64,000 nucleotides of DNA from Lentilactobacillus fungorum (GCF_016860605.1 NZ_BNJR01000015.1:1-64000), one strand, 5' to 3'; counted from the stretch's first letter, positions 49,081 through 62,160 are shown. Notes: generated by a model not told the origin, from the sequence alone. Numbers and translations are program-made.

Positions 49081-50085
49081 ATGACGTATTCTGATACGAT
49101 CGCTTTGATGCACCACTTTGTAGACGATCGGATTGTTCCCGGTGTTTCATACGGCATTATTAATCAACACACGTTGACCTCTAGTTATTTTGGCCAACAA
49201 GAATTAGTGCCCGAAATACTGCCATTACAGCAAGGCGAACTATATGATTTGGCTTCATTGACGAAAGTTGTTGGGACAACAAATTTAATTCTGCGGTTAT
49301 TATTTTTAGGGAAGCTATCATTGACTGATTCGGTTAGCCAATACCTACCACAGTGGCAGTCACCGCAAGTCACCATTCGACATCTATTAACCCATACATC
49401 AGACATTGTTGGCTACATTCCGAATCGCAACCAGCTGCCAAAGGCCGAACTTGAGCAGGCTATTTTGGGATTAAGTAGTGGCCAGGAGTTGGGTAAAGTG
49501 GTCCATTATCAGGATTACAACTATCTTTTTTTGGGATGGATTGCTTCCAAAATCCTTGGTGAGCCGGTTCAGCAGCTCATTTCAAAGTACGTGATCAAGC
49601 CACTTGGGCTTCGGCGAGCAACGTTTTGTCCTCAAAATCCCAATGAGGTAGTACCAACGGAAGTCATTGACGGACAACCCTTACGAGGGACCGTCCATGA
49701 TCCGAAAGCAAGAATTTTGGGAGCTGACTGTGGCTCAGCTGGGCTGTTTGCGCCCCTCAGTGATTTGGTTCATTTTTCAAAATGGCTGCTTGGGCAAATC
49801 CAGTATCCTCACTTTTTACCGGCTGAATGGTTGGACCAATTTTTTATTGATCAAACCCCGGGAAGGACAAAGAATCGCTCATTTGGCTGGATTTTAAGGG
49901 AGTATGCCGGTCATCTTTATATTTTACATACTGGTTTCACCGGCACCTTAATTGTGGTCGATAAAACGGCACAACAAGCGTTAGTGTTCTTATCCAATCG
50001 GGTTCACCCCAACGCTTTAAATCAAGATTTTTTTCGTTATCGCAGCCAACTAATCCGAACGTTTATTCGAGAGGCGAATCAATAA
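49081..50085 (+). CDS. Beta-lactamase-family serine hydrolase (class C-like)
   Basis: 334 aa. Catalytic SxxK in DLASLTKVVGTTN (Ser about 56), second motif Tyr-x-Asn in HYQDYNYLFLGW, and third motif HTG in YILHTGFTGTLI. No signal peptide, so it acts in the cytosol or is an esterase rather than a resistance enzyme. Such EstB/AmpC-like proteins are common in lactobacilli; substrate unknown. SD GAAAGAAGG before ATG. Monocistronic. Confidence 0.88.
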   Translation: MTYSDTIALMHHFVDDRIVPGVSYGIINQHTLTSSYFGQQELVPEILPLQQGELYDLASLTKVVGTTNLILRLLFLGKLSLTDSVSQYLPQWQSPQVTIRHLLTHTSDIVGYIPNRNQLPKAELEQAILGLSSGQELGKVVHYQDYNYLFLGWIASKILGEPVQQLISKYVIKPLGLRRATFCPQNPNEVVPTEVIDGQPLRGTVHDPKARILGADCGSAGLFAPLSDLVHFSKWLLGQIQYPHFLPAEWLDQFFIDQTPGRTKNRSFGWILREYAGHLYILHTGFTGTLIVVDKTAQQALVFLSNRVHPNALNQDFFRYRSQLIRTFIREANQ

Positions 50086-50242
50086 AACAAGTGAAGTGCC
50101 GGTAAGATCACTCAAATAAGTTAGTAGGTGAGGGTACCACAACCCTAAACGCTGTGTTGAGTAAAAGCGGATTTGCGTTATTTGAATTGACTTAACTATT
50201 GAAACGCCATCACTGGTCATCAGCGAGGGTGACCTATTATGT

Positions 50243-50290
50243 AAAACGCGCCTCAATTCCCCTTAAGGTAAGGAAACTGAGACGCGTTTT
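50243..50290. terminator. Bidirectional terminator
   Basis: AAAACGCGCCTCA / TGAGACGCGTTTT stem with a loop containing CCTTAAGG, between the convergent hydrolase and gatD genes. Confidence 0.8.
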
Positions 50291-50318
50291 AAGTTAAATG
50301 AGTTTGCATGTGAGTCAA

Positions 50319-51023
50319 TTAAAACGTATCGCCAACCTTTAAAGCTTCTGGTTGTGATAAATCGGCATCCGGATATTTACGGGTCAAGGCATTAACTAGC
50401 ACGTGCTTGGCAATTTGATTATTCCGCGCCAAAATGGGCCCGTGGAAGTATGTGCAGTAAACATTCTTGTAAATAGCGCCTTCAGTTTGATCTTGGCCGT
50501 TATTACCATGGCCTTCTAAAACCTTCCCCAAAGGCCGCTCCCCTTTGCCAAGAAAAGTTAATCCCTGATGGTTTTCAAAGCCGTGGTAGCGTTCGCCAGT
50601 TTCTTCGTTTTCAATGACGACGTTACCGATAAAACGATGATCTTTTTGTTTATCAGTGTAGTGATCAAGCGCACCAATTCCCAACAGCTTCTCACCATTG
50701 GCACCAATGTAATAGTGGCCTAACAACTGGTAACCACCACAGATAGCGACAACCGAACCGTTATCTTCAATGAAATTGGTGAGGGCCGTTTTCTTGGTCT
50801 GAATATCTTTTGAAACAATGGACTGCTCAAAGTCTTGGCCGCCACCGAACACGACAATGTCATACTTGGTTGGGTCAAACGGTTGGCCTAAGCTCACAAC
50901 TTCGGATGTTAATCCAACCCCCATTTGGTTAGCAAGATATTTAAGCACCAAGATATTTCCCAAGTCACCATAGGTGTTCATTAAGTCACCATAGAGATGA
51001 CAAACATTTAGTGAATATGCCAT
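50319..51023 (-). CDS. gatD: Lipid II isoglutaminyl synthase, glutaminase subunit GatD
   Basis: 234 aa. Class I glutamine amidotransferase-like: VVFGGGQDFEQSIVSKDIQ, nucleophile Cys in VAICGGYQLLGHYY (about residue 95) and His in VYCTYFHGPILARN. It supplies ammonia to MurT, which amidates the alpha-carboxylate of D-Glu in lipid II peptidoglycan precursor. Its ATG shares a base with the murT stop, so the two are translationally coupled. Confidence 0.94.
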   Translation of the reverse strand: MAYSLNVCHLYGDLMNTYGDLGNILVLKYLANQMGVGLTSEVVSLGQPFDPTKYDIVVFGGGQDFEQSIVSKDIQTKKTALTNFIEDNGSVVAICGGYQLLGHYYIGANGEKLLGIGALDHYTDKQKDHRFIGNVVIENEETGERYHGFENHQGLTFLGKGERPLGKVLEGHGNNGQDQTEGAIYKNVYCTYFHGPILARNNQIAKHVLVNALTRKYPDADLSQPEALKVGDTF

Positions 51024-52369
51024 TATTCAAGCCCTCCTTTAATGAAGCCCTTGGCCGCAAAGACTTTTCTGAGGTGCAGCATGGCGGTATACGTCGCCAA
51101 GATGTATACTTTTTCGGTCGGGGCGTCTGGAATCATATCGACAACTTTATCTAAATCTGGTTCAACGAGATGCTTGTTGGGATCAACGCCGGCAACTTGC
51201 AGTCGGTAGGTGATATCACGGTACCGCTGACCGCCGGTGATATATTGCTTGATATTCATCTTTGGCAGCCGTTCAAAATCACCATCCCAAATCCAACTGG
51301 TATCAATCCCGTCAGCATAATTAGCATTTAATAGGCCAATAAAGGTAAATGGTTCCTGGTCGGTTGAAATCATGTCGATGACTTGGTTTAAGCCAACTGG
51401 GTTTTTTACCAAAATCAATGTGACTTTTTTGCCATCAACGTTGATTTCCTCTTGACGGCCAAAAATGTGCTTACCTTTGCTAAAGGCCTGTTGCGTTTGG
51501 GCAGGACTCACGCCCATAAAGCGGCCAACACTATAAGCGGCCAAGGCGTTATAAATGTTGTAAACCCCGCCGATTTCAATTTTAATCGGTTCGCCATCAA
51601 TTTCAAAGCTAGACGACTTGGGCGTTAGATTGGTGATTTTGTTTAACGCGAAGTTTAATTCTGGCCGCTGATATCCGCAGTTAGGGCAGAAATACTTGCC
51701 GAGGTTCGAATAAGTGATGTAGCGATAGTGAAGGATGTGTTGACACTGAGGACACAAGACCCCGTCAGTATTAGGAGTTGCCTTAACATCGCCTTCCGGT
51801 TGGTTGGCAAACCCGTAATAGATCATTGGATTAGGCAGCTGCTTAGAGTGAAAGATTGGTGCATCGCCATTGGCAATGATGGTTGCATTGGGAGCCAAAG
51901 CGACCCCGTTTAAAATTTTTTGGTAAGTCGTGTAAATTTCGCCGTAGCGATCCATTTGATCGCGGAAAATATTGGTAAAGACAAACGCTTTTGGTTTGAT
52001 ATACTTTGTTACCATGATGACATTTGCTTCATCAACTTCTAAGACAGCTAACGGGCGTTTATTCCGCGTTCGCGGCGCGTGAAGAAATGTTGTAATGATC
52101 CCTTGTTCCATATTAGAACCAGTTGGGTTGGTCAAGATATTTTGGTATTTTTCTTTAAGCACTTGAACGGTTAACGCAGTCGTTAAAGTTTTACCGTTTG
52201 TGCCGGTGACGACGATAACGTCATAATTTCGAGCTAAAGTTTGTAAAATATTTGGGTCTAATTTTTTAGTGATTTTGCCGGGCAGGGAACTGCCGCCCTT
52301 GAAGAAAGTGTGTAAAAACCAGTAAGATGATTTGCCGGCAACAGTTGCAAATGAACTTTTTAGTGACAT
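51023..52369 (-). CDS. murT: Lipid II isoglutaminyl synthase, ligase subunit MurT
   Basis: 448 aa. Mur ligase P-loop VVTGTNGKTLTTALTVQ (about residue 52), the family's zinc-ribbon insertion CPQCQHILHYRY ... FCPNCGYQRPEL (four Cys), and the C-terminal DUF1727 domain. ATP-dependent amidation partner of GatD in cell-wall synthesis. SD AAGGAGTAA before ATG. First gene of the murT-gatD operon; divergent from tdk. Confidence 0.95.
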   Translation of the reverse strand: MSLKSSFATVAGKSSYWFLHTFFKGGSSLPGKITKKLDPNILQTLARNYDVIVVTGTNGKTLTTALTVQVLKEKYQNILTNPTGSNMEQGIITTFLHAPRTRNKRPLAVLEVDEANVIMVTKYIKPKAFVFTNIFRDQMDRYGEIYTTYQKILNGVALAPNATIIANGDAPIFHSKQLPNPMIYYGFANQPEGDVKATPNTDGVLCPQCQHILHYRYITYSNLGKYFCPNCGYQRPELNFALNKITNLTPKSSSFEIDGEPIKIEIGGVYNIYNALAAYSVGRFMGVSPAQTQQAFSKGKHIFGRQEEINVDGKKVTLILVKNPVGLNQVIDMISTDQEPFTFIGLLNANYADGIDTSWIWDGDFERLPKMNIKQYITGGQRYRDITYRLQVAGVDPNKHLVEPDLDKVVDMIPDAPTEKVYILATYTAMLHLRKVFAAKGFIKGGLE

Positions 52370-52545
52370 AAAATTACTCCTTAAGCTAAGTACCTATCGT
52401 ACTAATCAAAAACTAAGTTTATCATATGGAAGCGGGTTTGAACACGGTTTGGCCTATCTGACTGGAAAAATTATCAGTTATATCGATATTCGATGGAATT
52501 TTCTGTATAATGGAAAAGAAGCTTTGAAGGGAAAAGGTGGATATA

Positions 52546-53118
52546 TTGGCTCAATTATTTTATCGCTATGGCGCCATGAACAGTGGCAAGACGATCGAAA
52601 TCATTAAAGTCGCTCATAATTATGAAGAGCAAAATAAAAGTGTTATCATTATGACTAGTGCGCTTGATACTCGTGAAAAACAGGGAATGATTGAGTCACG
52701 AATCGGACTAGAACGCAAGGCTGATCCAATTTTTGAAAAGACCAATATTTTTGAGCGGGTTCAGGAATTAGATCCGAATGCGAGCTGCGTGTTAATCGAT
52801 GAAGCACAGTTTTTAACAAAGAAGCACGTTTTTCAATTGGCAGAAATTGTTGACGAGTTAAACATTCCGGTTATTGCTTTTGGATTGAAAAATGATTTTC
52901 AAAATCATCTATTTGAAGGCTCTGAATATCTCCTTTTATATGCTGATAAGATAGAAGAGATGAAGACAATTTGCTGGTTTTGCGGTAAAAAGGCAACTAT
53001 GAATTTACGTTTCCATGATGGCAAGCCGGTTTACGAAGGTGAGCAGATTCAAATGGGCGGTAATGAGTCTTACTACCCGGTGTGCCGGAAACACTACTAT
53101 AATCCACCTATCAAGTAA
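52546..53118 (+). CDS. tdk: Thymidine kinase
   Basis: 190 aa. P-loop [21 protein letters not shown], Walker [11 protein letters not shown], lasso zinc site [13 protein letters not shown] and C-terminal Cys/His (VCRKHYY), as in type II TK. Phosphorylates thymidine for salvage. The start is TTG 52546, 5 bp after AAAGGTGG; a GTG at 52537 overlaps that SD. Heads the conserved tdk-prfA-prmC-tsaC-glyA order. Confidence 0.94.
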   Translation: MAQLFYRYGAMNSGKTIEIIKVAHNYEEQNKSVIIMTSALDTREKQGMIESRIGLERKADPIFEKTNIFERVQELDPNASCVLIDEAQFLTKKHVFQLAEIVDELNIPVIAFGLKNDFQNHLFEGSEYLLLYADKIEEMKTICWFCGKKATMNLRFHDGKPVYEGEQIQMGGNESYYPVCRKHYYNPPIK

Positions 53119-53137
53119 CAAAGTGAGGAATTAATTA

Positions 53138-54223
53138 ATGGACGAAATTTTCGACAAATTACAAGCGGTTGTCGACCGATACGACGAGCTGAATGAATTA
53201 ATTAGTGATCCGGAAATCATTGCGGATACTCAAAAATTCATGAAATTGTCAAAGGAAGAAGCTGACCTTCGAGATACGGTCGCAGCTTTTAAGAAGTATC
53301 AAAAGGTCACTGGCCAATTGAATGACGATAAAGACATGTTGCGAGAAAAAATCGATGACGCGGATTTAGAAACCATGGTTAAAGATGAAATCTCTGATTT
53401 AACAGACCAAAAGGAAAAGCTAGAAGACCAATTGAAGGTGATGTTGCTGCCTAAGGACCCAAACGATGATAAAAACATTATCATGGAAATTCATGGGGCA
53501 GCCGGTGGTGATGAAGCAAGTCTGTTTGCGGCCGATTTATTTAGCATGTATTCTAAATACGCTGAACGTCAAGGTTGGCAAGTTGAAGTGGTTGATAAGA
53601 ACGAAACTGAAGTTGGCGGCTTCAAGGAAATTGCATTAATGATCACCGGTGATAAAGTTTATTCCAAGTTAAAGTATGAAAATGGGGCCCACCGGGTTCA
53701 ACGAGTGCCGGTAACTGAATCGGCCGGCAGGGTGCACACGTCAACAGCAACCGTGGGCGTCATGCCTGAAGAAGAAGATGTCGATATTGATATTGACCCG
53801 AAGGATATTCGGGTGGACGTTTATCGATCTTCTGGTGCTGGTGGTCAGCATATTAATAAGACATCATCTGCCGTTCGAATGACCCACTTACCAACTGGTA
53901 TCGTCGTGGCCATGCAAGATGAACGTTCACAGCAGCAAAACCGGGCTAAAGCAATGAAAATTTTGAAAGCTCGGGTTTATGATTACTATGCTCAAAGGGA
54001 ACAGGACCAATATAATGCGGAACGGAAATCGGCCATTGGGACGGGTGATCGTTCTGAGCGGATTAGAACATACAACTATCCGCAAAATCGAGTAACTGAT
54101 CATCGAATTGGCCTAACCATTAATAAATTAGACCGGGTTATGAATGGCGAACTTGATGAAATTATCGATGCGCTCATTTTATCTGACCAGGCCAAGAAAC
54201 TCGAGAATTTGAACAATGAATAA
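53138..54223 (+). CDS. prfA: Peptide chain release factor 1
   Basis: 361 aa. The GGQ motif [18 protein letters not shown], codon-recognition PxT equivalent ([14 protein letters not shown] nearby) and [18 protein letters not shown] are standard for RF1. Reads UAA/UAG and releases peptides. SD AGTGAGGAA before ATG. Overlaps prmC by 8 bp, whose product methylates the GGQ glutamine. Confidence 0.97.
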   Translation: MDEIFDKLQAVVDRYDELNELISDPEIIADTQKFMKLSKEEADLRDTVAAFKKYQKVTGQLNDDKDMLREKIDDADLETMVKDEISDLTDQKEKLEDQLKVMLLPKDPNDDKNIIMEIHGAAGGDEASLFAADLFSMYSKYAERQGWQVEVVDKNETEVGGFKEIALMITGDKVYSKLKYENGAHRVQRVPVTESAGRVHTSTATVGVMPEEEDVDIDIDPKDIRVDVYRSSGAGGQHINKTSSAVRMTHLPTGIVVAMQDERSQQQNRAKAMKILKARVYDYYAQREQDQYNAERKSAIGTGDRSERIRTYNYPQNRVTDHRIGLTINKLDRVMNGELDEIIDALILSDQAKKLENLNNE

Positions 54224-55073
54224 TCAGGTTACTTTTTTTGAAGCCCGGAAATGGGCTTCTTTTCGTATTAAAAATCAATCTGAACTTGATATGTATGACG
54301 TTGATTTCATTTTACAGCACCGCAGTCGATTTTCCGCGACGGATTTGCTGATTCATTATCAACAGATAATGCCGGCACAACTGTGGCGCCAGTTTCAAGC
54401 TGACATTGAGGCATTGCTTGCTGGAATGCCGCCACAGTACATTGTTCATATGGCCGAGTTTTATGGCCTGTCGCTCATGGTTAATCCGGCAGTGTTGATT
54501 CCCCGGATTGAAACCGAAGAACTAGTTGATTGGATTTTAAACGAAACGAGTCTTCAAGCCCGTGACCGGTTAAGGATTTTAGATATTGGAACTGGCAGCG
54601 GGGCAATCGCGCTTGCCCTTAAAAAGCAGCGGCCAAATTGGCAGGTGGTGGCCAGTGATATTTCACGGCAGGCTTTATCCGTTGCCCAAACAAATGCTGC
54701 GCGATTAAATGTTAAGATTGACTTCGTTGAAAGTGATGTTTTTGAACAGATTAGCGGTCAGTTTGATTTGATTGTGTCAAATCCGCCGTATATTTCAACA
54801 AAAGAAACCCCCTATATGGATCACCGAGTGCTTGAGCATGAACCCAAATTAGCGCTATACGCTGCCGAGGATGGCTTGGCAATTTATAAACAGCTCGCGC
54901 TTGGAGCAAGCCAGCACCTTAAGTCGGGCGGGCGGTTATTTATTGAAATCGGCTTTCACCAAGAACAGGCGGTTAGCAGGATTTTCCATCGGGCGATGCC
55001 GGCGGCCCAGATCAGCACGAAGCATGATACGGCGGGGCATCAACGAATGATTCAAGTCAGGAAAGGAAGTTAA
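54216..55073 (+). CDS. prmC: Release factor glutamine methyltransferase PrmC
   Basis: 285 aa. SAM-binding [17 protein letters not shown] and the catalytic NPPYIS motif (about residue 188). The N-terminal helical domain ([20 protein letters not shown]) binds the release factor. It N5-methylates the GGQ Gln of RF1/RF2. Overlapped with prfA by 8 bp; tsaC starts 5 bp after it. Confidence 0.95.
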   Translation: MNNQVTFFEARKWASFRIKNQSELDMYDVDFILQHRSRFSATDLLIHYQQIMPAQLWRQFQADIEALLAGMPPQYIVHMAEFYGLSLMVNPAVLIPRIETEELVDWILNETSLQARDRLRILDIGTGSGAIALALKKQRPNWQVVASDISRQALSVAQTNAARLNVKIDFVESDVFEQISGQFDLIVSNPPYISTKETPYMDHRVLEHEPKLALYAAEDGLAIYKQLALGASQHLKSGGRLFIEIGFHQEQAVSRIFHRAMPAAQISTKHDTAGHQRMIQVRKGS

Positions 55074-55078
55074 ACGAA

Positions 55079-56101
55079 ATGCAGACAGTTATGTTAACTG
55101 GCAGTCAATTAGACCAGGCAGCCGATTTCATTAAGCAGGGCCAATTGGTTGCCTTTCCAACCGAGACCGTTTACGGCTTGGGGGCAGACGCTACTAATGA
55201 GGCTGCGGTTAAAAAGGTGTATCAAGCCAAAGGGCGTCCAAGTGATAATCCACTAATCGTGACGGTCGCCAGTGTTTTGATGGTTGAAAAGTACGTGCAG
55301 TCTTTTAGCGACGATGCCAAAAAGTTAATTAAAAAGTTTTGGCCAGGGTCGTTAACCATGATTTTTAAGTTGAAGCCAAACGCGCTGTCTAAGACGGTAA
55401 CTGGTGGATTGGACACGGCAGCCTTTCGATTCCCTAATAACCAGTTGACACTGAACTTGATTACCAAGGCGGGAGTGCCGCTTGTGGGGCCTTCTGCAAA
55501 TACGTCTGGAAAACCAAGCCCGACAACTGCTCAACATGTCTACCACGATTTGAATGGGAAAATTGCGGCAATCGTTGATGATGGGCCAACGACCGTCGGG
55601 GTTGAATCGACGGTTTTGGACATGTCAACTGAAATGCCGGCTATTTTACGCCCCGGTGCCGTTACCAAGGAAGATATTGAAGCCGTCATTCATCGAACGG
55701 TGATGGATGAGCGCCATCATGTTGGGTTGAATCAAACCCCAAAAGCGCCGGGGATGAAATATAAGCACTATGCCCCGGATGCGCAGGTCTACATCGTCGA
55801 TCCTGATGATGACTGGCAAGCTGTTGCTGATTGGATTAAAGCCTATTCAAAGCCGGTTGGTGTCATGGCATTTGATAGGGTTATTCAATCTGTCAATTGG
55901 CCTGAAAATACTGATGTGATTTCGCTGGGTAATGACGCTCAATCGGCGGCCCATGATTTATTTGCGGAACTCAGGGATTTTGATAATCACAAACAATATC
56001 AAGTGATTTTTGCTCAAGGCTTAAAACCAGTGGGGCTTGCGGAAGCTTATATGAACCGATTGAATAAATCAGCTGGGCAAATGCATTTCAAGCAGTTATA
56101 A
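55079..56101 (+). CDS. L-threonylcarbamoyladenylate synthase (TsaC/Sua5)
   Basis: 340 aa, the Sua5 form: YrdC domain ([52 protein letters not shown]) plus a C-terminal Sua5 domain ([19 protein letters not shown]). Makes TC-AMP for tRNA t6A37 modification. SD AAAGGAAG before ATG. Conserved neighbour of prmC in Bacillota (ywlC). Confidence 0.95.
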   Translation: MQTVMLTGSQLDQAADFIKQGQLVAFPTETVYGLGADATNEAAVKKVYQAKGRPSDNPLIVTVASVLMVEKYVQSFSDDAKKLIKKFWPGSLTMIFKLKPNALSKTVTGGLDTAAFRFPNNQLTLNLITKAGVPLVGPSANTSGKPSPTTAQHVYHDLNGKIAAIVDDGPTTVGVESTVLDMSTEMPAILRPGAVTKEDIEAVIHRTVMDERHHVGLNQTPKAPGMKYKHYAPDAQVYIVDPDDDWQAVADWIKAYSKPVGVMAFDRVIQSVNWPENTDVISLGNDAQSAAHDLFAELRDFDNHKQYQVIFAQGLKPVGLAEAYMNRLNKSAGQMHFKQL

Positions 56102-56138
56102 TCAACATGTACCACAAATCTATAGTGAGGTGTTGCAG

Positions 56139-57377
56139 TTGAATTACGATTATAAACAGCAGGATCCAGAACTTTGGGATGCAATTGCTAACGAAGAGAA
56201 CAGACAGGAACATAATATTGAACTGATTGCTTCGGAAAATATCGCTTCAAATGCTGTCCGAGCCGCTCAAGGGTCTGTTTTGACCAATAAATATGCGGAA
56301 GGCTATCCTGGCCGTCGGTACTACGGTGGCTGCGAGTATATTGATATTGTCGAGCAGTTGGCGATTGACCGTGCCAAGGAGTTATTTGGTGCTGAATATG
56401 CTAACGTTCAGCCCCATTCAGGCTCGCAAGCTAATCAAGAAGTCTATGCTGCCTTGCTTAAACCAGGTGACAAGATTCTAGGAATGGGATTAGACGCTGG
56501 CGGGCATTTAAGTCATGGTGCCAGAGTTAGCTTTTCTGGGAAACTATATGATTCATATTCATATGGTTTGGACCCAGAAACGCAACTCATTGATTATGAT
56601 CAAGTTGCCAAGATTGCTAAGGATGTTCAGCCGAAGCTCATTATTGCGGGGGCCTCTGCTTATAGTCGAATTATTGACTGGCAGCGATTCAGAGAAATTG
56701 CGGATTCAGTTGGTGCCTACTTGATGGTTGACATGGCCCACATTGCAGGCTTGGTAGCGACTGGCCTGCATCCAAGCCCAGTTCCAGTTGCCGACGTTGT
56801 GACCACCACGACGCACAAGACACTTCGTGGACCTCGGGGTGGCTTGATTTTAGCGAAGGAAAAGTACGCTAAAAAGCTCAATTCCGCCGTCTTCCCAGGA
56901 AGCCAAGGAGGCCCATTAGAACACGTGATTGCCGGTAAAGCGGCTGCTTTTTATGAAGATTTACAGCCCTCATTTAAGCAGTATGGTGAACAAGTCATTA
57001 AAAATGCTAAAGCAATGGCCGATGAGTTTCAAGCTTCCGGTAAAGTGACGGTTCTGACTGGTGGTACTGATAATCATTTGATGACAATTAACCTCACGCA
57101 AACATCTTTAAATGGAAGAGATTTGCAAAACATTTTGGATACAGTTCACATTACAACGAATAAAGAATCGATTCCCAATGATCCACTACCACCTTCGAAG
57201 ACAAGTGGGCTTCGGTTGGGGACGCCAGCGATTACAACCCGGGGCTTTTTGGAAGCAGACGCCAGACAGGTGGCACAGTTGATTTTGCAGGTTATTGCTG
57301 ACCCGCAAAATGAAAACAATTTACAAGACGTTGCCAACAAGGTTGAAGCGTTAACGGAAAAGTATCCAATTCAATAG
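56139..57377 (+). CDS. glyA: Serine hydroxymethyltransferase
   Basis: 412 aa. PLP lysine in [40 protein letters not shown] at the start and [12 protein letters not shown] folate/PLP region. Interconverts serine and glycine with tetrahydrofolate. The start is TTG 56139, 6 bp after GAGGTG, giving [16 protein letters not shown]; the frame is open to GTG 56130 which overlaps the SD. Followed by a terminator. Confidence 0.96.
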   Translation: MNYDYKQQDPELWDAIANEENRQEHNIELIASENIASNAVRAAQGSVLTNKYAEGYPGRRYYGGCEYIDIVEQLAIDRAKELFGAEYANVQPHSGSQANQEVYAALLKPGDKILGMGLDAGGHLSHGARVSFSGKLYDSYSYGLDPETQLIDYDQVAKIAKDVQPKLIIAGASAYSRIIDWQRFREIADSVGAYLMVDMAHIAGLVATGLHPSPVPVADVVTTTTHKTLRGPRGGLILAKEKYAKKLNSAVFPGSQGGPLEHVIAGKAAAFYEDLQPSFKQYGEQVIKNAKAMADEFQASGKVTVLTGGTDNHLMTINLTQTSLNGRDLQNILDTVHITTNKESIPNDPLPPSKTSGLRLGTPAITTRGFLEADARQVAQLILQVIADPQNENNLQDVANKVEALTEKYPIQ

Positions 57378-57382
57378 TGATT

Positions 57383-57420
57383 AAAAAGGTGCGAAACTAA
57401 TTGTGGTTTCGGCCTTTTTT
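57383..57420 (+). terminator. Terminator after glyA
   Basis: AAAAAGG..CGAAAC / GTTTCGGCCTTTTTT stem with 8-base loop and T-tail. Confidence 0.85.
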
Positions 57421-57483
57421 ATGAATGAAGCTTAGCGAGATGTGATACAATTGTTTAGAAATATAATTAAGGAGTGGGAAATA

Positions 57484-58113
57484 ATGGGTAAGTTTCAAGT
57501 TATGGATCATCCACTGATTCAGCACAAATTATCAATGATTCGCGACAAAAATTGTGGAACAAAGGAATTTCGTGAAATCGTTAATGAAATTGCAACGTTA
57601 ATGGCGTTTGAAGTTTCAAGGGATATGCCACTGGAAGATGTTGACATTCAAACGCCTGAAGGAATTGCCCATGCCAAACAAATCTCTGGTAAAAAAGTCG
57701 CAATTGTTCCTATTTTAAGAGCTGGTATTGGGATGGTAGATGGGATTTTAGACTTAATTCCGGCAGCTAAAGTTGGTCACATTGGTATGTACCGAGACGA
57801 AAAGACTTTAGAACCCCACGAGTATTTTGTTAAGTTACCTTCTGATATTGAGCAGCGACAAATCTTTGTGGTCGACCCTATGCTTGCGACAGGAGGCTCT
57901 TCAATTATGGCCATCGACGCTTTGAAGAAGCGGGGCGCTTCAAATATCAAGTTTGTTTGCCTGGTTGCTGCGCCAGAGGGAGTTAAAGCCCTCCAAAAAG
58001 CTCACCCGGATGTTGACATTTACACGGCAGCTTTGGATGAAAAATTGAACGACAAAGGCTACATTGTACCTGGCTTGGGCGATGCTGGCGATCGACTATT
58101 TGGAACTAAATGA
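57484..58113 (+). CDS. upp: Uracil phosphoribosyltransferase
   Basis: 209 aa from ATG 57484 (SD GGAGTGGG). PRPP-binding [20 protein letters not shown]-terminal [23 protein letters not shown] and uracil-binding C-terminus ([16 protein letters not shown]). Converts uracil and PRPP to UMP. Monocistronic between two terminators. Confidence 0.97.
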   Translation: MGKFQVMDHPLIQHKLSMIRDKNCGTKEFREIVNEIATLMAFEVSRDMPLEDVDIQTPEGIAHAKQISGKKVAIVPILRAGIGMVDGILDLIPAAKVGHIGMYRDEKTLEPHEYFVKLPSDIEQRQIFVVDPMLATGGSSIMAIDALKKRGASNIKFVCLVAAPEGVKALQKAHPDVDIYTAALDEKLNDKGYIVPGLGDAGDRLFGTK

Positions 58114-58123
58114 TTGATGGTGT

Positions 58124-58149
58124 GGAGCGGTTATCAACGCTCCATTTTG
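58124..58149 (+). terminator. Terminator after upp
   Basis: GGAGCG/CGCTCC stem, 8-base loop, ATTTTG tail. Confidence 0.7.
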
Positions 58150-58336
58150 CGTCTTATCAGGTGCTAGTTTACTAAAATAAATAATTAAATTCGGTAAATA
58201 TAGGTCGTAAAGATATCATTTTTTAAAGTGGCATTCTTTCTGATACAGTTAAAATGATGTGTTTAATAACCTGACACGAGGTTGATAATTGTGTCAATGA
58301 CGCGCTTTAAAAGCGACGAAGATTACTAATATTCTT

Positions 58337-58365
58337 TTGAATTTTATATTGATTGGTGGTATAGT
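58337..58365 (+). promoter_or_regulatory. Promoter of the atp operon
   Basis: TTGAAT (58337-58342), 17-bp spacer, TATAGT (58360-58365) with an extended TGG before it. The leader to atpB is about 125 nt and contains a GTGTTCATTACC / GGTAATAAT-type weak hairpin. The remaining part of 58150-58336 shows only a CGCTTT/AAAGCG hairpin near 58302. Confidence 0.75.
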
Positions 58366-58495
58366 TTCAATTGTATTTGGACACATTCGAGTGTTCATTA
58401 CCATCGCAAAGTTTCACTTTGGTAATAATGTCTTCTTGACCAATAACCAGATTGATTTGCTTGCGTGACTAAGTCTTGGAAAGAGGTGAGATTTT

Positions 58496-59209
58496 GTGAA
58501 TGGAGGAACTCCTTCGACTTTTGAATTTTTGGGTCTGACGTTTAATGTGGGCAATATGATTTCTATTTTAATTGCGTGTGCAGTTGTATTAGGCCTTGTA
58601 TATGCCTTATCACGGCATCTAACGATGAAGCCTGGTAAAGGTCAGAATGTTCTGGAGTATGCGGTTGATTTCACCAATGGAATTGTAAATAGTTCAATTC
58701 CGGGTTCAACAAGCAAGTTTTTAGGGCTCTGGGGCTTCAGTCTATTTATGTTCATCATTATTGCAAACTTACAAGGATTATTCTTGCATATTGATGTATC
58801 TGGTGTGGCATATGTCAAAAGTCCGACTTCTGATCCGGTGGTGACAATGACTTTGTCTCTTATGACAATGACTCTCGCCCAGTTCTTGGGAATTCGAAAG
58901 TTAGGTTATAAGGGGCATTTTGCGAATTACCTGAAGCCATTTGTGTTTTTCCTACCAATTAATCTGTTCGAGGAGTTTACTAATTTCTTGACGTTAGGTT
59001 TGCGACTATTTGGTAATATTCTTTCAGGTGAAATGCTGCTTGGCATCATCGTTGGAATGTCTCATGGTGGACCAGTCATTTGGATCGGTGCATTCGTACT
59101 AGAGTTACTTTGGACTGGTTTCTCAGTCTTTATTGGATGTATTCAGGCCTATGTTTTTGTAACATTGTCCTCAGTCTACATTTCTCGAAAGATCGAACTA
59201 GAAGATTAA
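58496..59209 (+). CDS. atpB: ATP synthase F0 subunit a
   Basis: 237 aa, GTG start with SD AGAGGTGAG. Five membrane helices; the essential Arg lies in FLTLGLRLFGNILSGEMLLG, and GCIQAYVFVTLSSVYIS is the last helix. Forms the proton half-channels with the c-ring. In lactobacilli the enzyme mainly pumps protons out for acid tolerance. First gene of the operon. Confidence 0.97.
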   Translation: MNGGTPSTFEFLGLTFNVGNMISILIACAVVLGLVYALSRHLTMKPGKGQNVLEYAVDFTNGIVNSSIPGSTSKFLGLWGFSLFMFIIIANLQGLFLHIDVSGVAYVKSPTSDPVVTMTLSLMTMTLAQFLGIRKLGYKGHFANYLKPFVFFLPINLFEEFTNFLTLGLRLFGNILSGEMLLGIIVGMSHGGPVIWIGAFVLELLWTGFSVFIGCIQAYVFVTLSSVYISRKIELED

Positions 59210-59229
59210 CAAATTTTTTTAGAATTTAA

Positions 59230-59457
<228 letters not shown>

Positions 59458-59499
59458 TGACTAGTATCGCTAAATACACAAAGAAGGAGGTGCCAATTG

Positions 59500-60009
59500 A
59501 TGTTTTCATATTCGATAGTTGGAGCTCAGCTTTATGTTGGTGATATGCTGTTTGTGATGATCAGTTTTCTGGTTTTGATGTGGTTAATTAAGATCATTGC
59601 TTGGAAGCCTATCACCAAGATGATGCAAAACCGTTCAGATAAAATTGCCAACGATATTGATTCTGCTAAAGAATCGCGGACTAAAGCTGCCCAATTAGCT
59701 GAACAGCGCCAAACTGAATTGCAAAAGACCCGTGAAGACGCTAATGGAATTATCAACGCTGCTAAGCAAAGCGGCCAACAGCAAGGTGAAAAGATCGTGG
59801 AAGATGCTCGAAATGAAGCATCTAATCTTAAGAGTTCTGCTGAAAAGGATATTGAACAACAACGACAGGAAGCTTTGGCTAATTCTCGAAAAGATGTGGC
59901 AAGTCTATCTATTGAAATTGCATCCAAGATCATTTCAAAAGAATTGAACGCGGACGATCAAAAAGGACTTGTTGATTCTTACATTGAAGGGTTGGGTAAG
60001 CATAAATGA
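59500..60009 (+). CDS. atpF: ATP synthase F0 subunit b
   Basis: 169 aa from ATG 59500; a TTG three bases upstream is also in frame, and the SD AAGAAGGAGG fits either. One N-terminal membrane helix (MLFVMISFLVLMWLIKIIAW) then a long coiled coil (KTREDANGIINAAKQSGQQQ). Peripheral stalk. Ends with a 4-bp overlap into atpH. Confidence 0.95.
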   Translation: MFSYSIVGAQLYVGDMLFVMISFLVLMWLIKIIAWKPITKMMQNRSDKIANDIDSAKESRTKAAQLAEQRQTELQKTREDANGIINAAKQSGQQQGEKIVEDARNEASNLKSSAEKDIEQQRQEALANSRKDVASLSIEIASKIISKELNADDQKGLVDSYIEGLGKHK

Positions 60010-60548
60010 CATTAGATAGTATTTCCGCCTCAAAAAAATACGCAAAGGCAATGTTTGAAGTTCTAAGTGAAACTAATGAACTTGAAGCCGGCTATGCTGA
60101 TTTGTTAGAGCTAAGAAAAGTGTTTGCTGCTAATCCTAAGTTGATTGATATTCTTGATGATATTCGAGTTTCCGATAAGGATAAACAATCCCTTTTGGCT
60201 CCTATCACCGAAAATGCGTCCGACTTTATCAAAAACTTTTTAAAAGTCGTTGCTGATTATCGTCGTTTCCCACAAATTTTGGACATTATTGATCAATTCC
60301 AAAGTGTGTATGAAGCGGACAAAAAGATTGTCAGGGCAGAGGTTGTTTCTGCGACTGAACTTGATGACGATCAACGAGATCGATTAGCAAGGGCCTTTGA
60401 AAAACGGGTTGGTGCCGCTAAGGTCATTTTTAACACGAAGGTTGATTCATCGCTAATTGGCGGTGTTGTGATCAAGTCGGCAGATATGACCATTGATGGC
60501 AGTGTTAGAACTCGAATTAATAAAGTTAAAGAATTATTGTTAAATTAA
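60006..60548 (+). CDS. atpH: ATP synthase F1 subunit delta
   Basis: 180 aa. KKYAKAMFEVLSETNELEAG helical N-terminus and the conserved C-terminal IKSADMTIDGSVRTRINKVKELLL (GG.v...g...iDgS...rl). Links stalk subunit b to F1. ATGA overlap with atpF. Confidence 0.95.
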   Translation: MTLDSISASKKYAKAMFEVLSETNELEAGYADLLELRKVFAANPKLIDILDDIRVSDKDKQSLLAPITENASDFIKNFLKVVADYRRFPQILDIIDQFQSVYEADKKIVRAEVVSATELDDDQRDRLARAFEKRVGAAKVIFNTKVDSSLIGGVVIKSADMTIDGSVRTRINKVKELLLN

Positions 60549-62141
<1,593 letters not shown>

Positions 62142-62160
62142 TTAAGGAGGGTGAGATTAT